Source of the DNA: Streptomyces sp. NBC_00483
GTDB taxonomy: Bacteria; Actinomycetota; Actinomycetes; Streptomycetales; Streptomycetaceae
Direction: 5' to 3'
Length of the DNA: 64,000 bases
Assembly (NCBI RefSeq): GCF_036013745.1
Contig: NZ_CP107880.1
Location: 1,364,001-1,428,000 of the forward strand
Shown piece after piece: positions 62,489-64,000 of this stretch (positions within the stretch are counted from its first letter, which is position 1; every line of letters begins with the position of its first letter). A program made the translations under genes and the position numbers. A model generated the notes under the pieces. It ran no database searches. It saw only the letters and a list, made by a program, of their open reading frames with translations, and was not told the DNA's origin.

Positions 62489-63570
62489 CCGACCTTCAGA
62501 AGACGGTGCAGTACGAGGATGTGGCGGGGGCGGGGCTCGACGCGCGGCTCGTCGTGGACCGCGGCACCTTCCGGCTGGACGTCGCGCTCACCGCGAACCC
62601 CGGCGACGTCGTCGCGCTGCTCGGCCCGAACGGGGCCGGGAAGACCACCGCGCTGCGGGCGCTGGCGGGACTGACGCCGCTCGACGCCGGACACCTCCGC
62701 CTCGATGGCACCCCGCTCGACGGCACGCCGCCCGAGTCGCGCCCGGTGGGCGTGGTGTTCCAGGACTATCTGCTGTTCCCGCATCTGAGCGCGCTCGACA
62801 ATGTGGCGTTCGGGCCGCGCTGCCAGGGCGCCGCGAAGGCGGATGCTCGTACGCAGGCGCAGGCCTGGCTCGACCGGATGGGGCTCGCGGAGCACGCCGG
62901 GGCGAAGCCGCGTCGGCTGTCCGGCGGCCAGGCGCAGCGGGTCGCGCTCGCCCGCGCGCTCGCCACGCGGCCCCGGCTGCTGCTCCTCGACGAGCCGCTC
63001 GCCGCGCTCGACGCCCGCACCCGCCTGGACGTGCGCGCCCAACTCCGCCGCCACCTGGCCGAGTTCGAGGCGGTGGCGGTGCTTGTCACCCACGATCCGC
63101 TGGACGCGATGGTGCTGGCCGACCGGCTCGTCGTCATCGAGCACGGCCACGTCGTCCAGGAGGGCGCCCCGTCGGACGTCGCGCGCCGCCCGCGCACGGA
63201 CTACATCGCCCAGCTCGTCGGCCTCAATCTGTACCGGGGCCGCGCCGAGGGCCACACCGTCCACGTCGACGACGACGGCCCCGCGATCACGACGACGGAG
63301 GAGCTGAACGGCCCGGTCTTCGTCGCGTTTCCGCCCAGCGCGGTGACGCTGCACCGGGAGCGGCCCACGGGGTCGAGCGCGCGCAATCTGTGGCGGTGCG
63401 AGGTGAGCGGGATGGAGACGCACGGCGACCAGATCCGCGCCGCCCTCTCCGGCGACCTCCCCCTCGCCGCGGACCTGACGACAGTGGCGGCGGCCGAACT
63501 CGACCTGCACCCCGGCGCGAAGGTGTGGGCCACGGTCAAGGCGACACAGACGCACGCGTATCCGGCGTGA
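62485..63570 (+). CDS. modC: Molybdate ABC transporter ATPase ModC
   Basis: A 361-residue ATPase. Walker A LGPNGAGKTTALRAL (47-), signature LSGGQAQRVALARAL, Walker B LLLLDEPLAALDART and a C-terminal TOBE-like domain (about 290-358). Completes the molybdate importer. Confidence 0.92.
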   Translation: MTDLQKTVQYEDVAGAGLDARLVVDRGTFRLDVALTANPGDVVALLGPNGAGKTTALRALAGLTPLDAGHLRLDGTPLDGTPPESRPVGVVFQDYLLFPHLSALDNVAFGPRCQGAAKADARTQAQAWLDRMGLAEHAGAKPRRLSGGQAQRVALARALATRPRLLLLDEPLAALDARTRLDVRAQLRRHLAEFEAVAVLVTHDPLDAMVLADRLVVIEHGHVVQEGAPSDVARRPRTDYIAQLVGLNLYRGRAEGHTVHVDDDGPAITTTEELNGPVFVAFPPSAVTLHRERPTGSSARNLWRCEVSGMETHGDQIRAALSGDLPLAADLTTVAAAELDLHPGAKVWATVKATQTHAYPA

Positions 63571-63650
63571 CGGGTCCTTCGGGTTGCCCGGGCTCTAGGG
63601 TGAAGCACACGCAAAAGCCCCATAAACCCGACTTTGCGAGGCGCATCGCC

Positions 63651-64000
63651 ATGGCCCTCTCCATCCGCAATCAGCTTCCCGGCACCGTCACGGCCGTCAC
63701 CACGGGCGAGGTGATGGCGACGGTCAAGGTCCGTCTCGACGGCGGCCAGGACCTCACGGCCGCCATCACCCTCGAGTCCGTCAAGGACCTGGGCCTCGCC
63801 TCGGGTTCCGCGGTCCGAGCCCTGGTCAAGTCCACCGAGGTGGCGCTCGCGACAGCGCCCGTCGAGGGCCTGTCCATCCGCAACCAGCTGCCCGGCACGG
63901 TCAGGGACGTCGCCACCGGGGGCGCCATGGCCTCGGTCAGGGTCGACATCAGCGGGGCGGAGCTGACCGCCGCCATCACGAAGGACGCCGCCGCCGACCT
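63651..64000 (+). CDS. Tandem Mop (molbindin-like) protein, 3' end off-window
   Basis: ATG 63651 opens a frame running off the right edge (116 codons seen). Two repeats start with LSIRNQLPGTV (residues 3-13 and 74-84): each is a Mop/TOBE molybdate-binding domain. Probably a soluble molybdate buffer for the transporter upstream. Confidence 0.85.
   Translation, partial: MALSIRNQLPGTVTAVTTGEVMATVKVRLDGGQDLTAAITLESVKDLGLASGSAVRALVKSTEVALATAPVEGLSIRNQLPGTVRDVATGGAMASVRVDISGAELTAAITKDAAAD

Overview
The window is high-GC actinomycete DNA and almost certainly comes from a Streptomyces chromosome. The signs are very high G+C with strong third-position bias, GTG starts, many 4-bp stop/start overlaps, a Gram-positive Tad pilus locus that ends in a LysM-BTAD protein, SGNH hydrolases, and paired two-component systems with HisKA_3 kinases. 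Assignments rest on reading the translated proteins and motifs by eye; no database search was run.

Positions 1-25,870 look accessory. The left edge cuts the C-terminal end of a polymorphic toxin (HINT autoprotease plus a Fic/Doc-like domain) followed by a likely immunity gene. Next is a pile-up of insertion sequences. An intact IS5-family element with a -1 frameshift site sits inside a HAD-phosphatase gene, with a TA target duplication, and the original reading frame can be rebuilt. A second IS5-type transposase abuts the surviving 3' half of an ISL3 transposase. After a DUF4291 gene comes a leftward four-gene operon (5934-10085): a MoxR-type AAA+ ATPase, a metallopeptidase-like/vWA protein and two small unknowns, each followed by a GC-rich hairpin. 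A 1-kb stretch with no convincing gene holds phased GAATTC sites and seven perfect 13-bp repeats. Then a leftward Tad/Flp pilus cluster (11107-21859) carries lipoprotein, secreted protein, SAF protein, TadZ-like, TadA, TadB, TadC, pilin, TadE, TadE, TadG and LysM-BTAD genes. A regulatory group follows (HATPase, a 51-aa membrane protein, a Cys-rich protein, an XRE-TPR regulator) with a pterin dehydratase gene. The region ends at a tRNA-Pro gene with att-like repeats beside it.

Positions 26,000-52,900 look like ordinary chromosome: DUF309, a DHA2 exporter with a C-terminal winged-helix-like domain, a TSUP permease, DUF1622 and a partner, an acyl-CoA ligase, a two-component system, and an SsuABC/TauABC-type importer. 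An XRE-TetR double-HTH regulator follows, then a carnitine-type catabolic operon (BKACE, carnitine dehydrogenase, thioesterase). After these come an MMPL exporter, a VOC protein, a second two-component system, a TauD-type dioxygenase, an N-terminally extended GAPDH, and two SGNH hydrolases around a TetR regulator with a perfect palindromic operator.

Positions 52,900-64,000 hold two metabolic modules. The malonate module has uptake genes madL-madM and one open frame joining malonyl-CoA decarboxylase to malonyl-CoA synthetase, divergent from a GntR/FCD regulator. Malonate would be imported, activated to malonyl-CoA and decarboxylated to acetyl-CoA. The molybdate module has a MerR-HTH/Mop sensor, modABC and a tandem-Mop protein cut by the right edge. 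A stand-alone TOPRIM protein and an MFS exporter lie between the two modules.

The most unusual items are the HINT-Fic toxin whose Fic motif lacks its acidic residue, the MoxR/metallopeptidase-vWA operon with its hairpin punctuation, the decarboxylase-synthetase fusion, and the XRE-TetR regulator of the carnitine-type operon.
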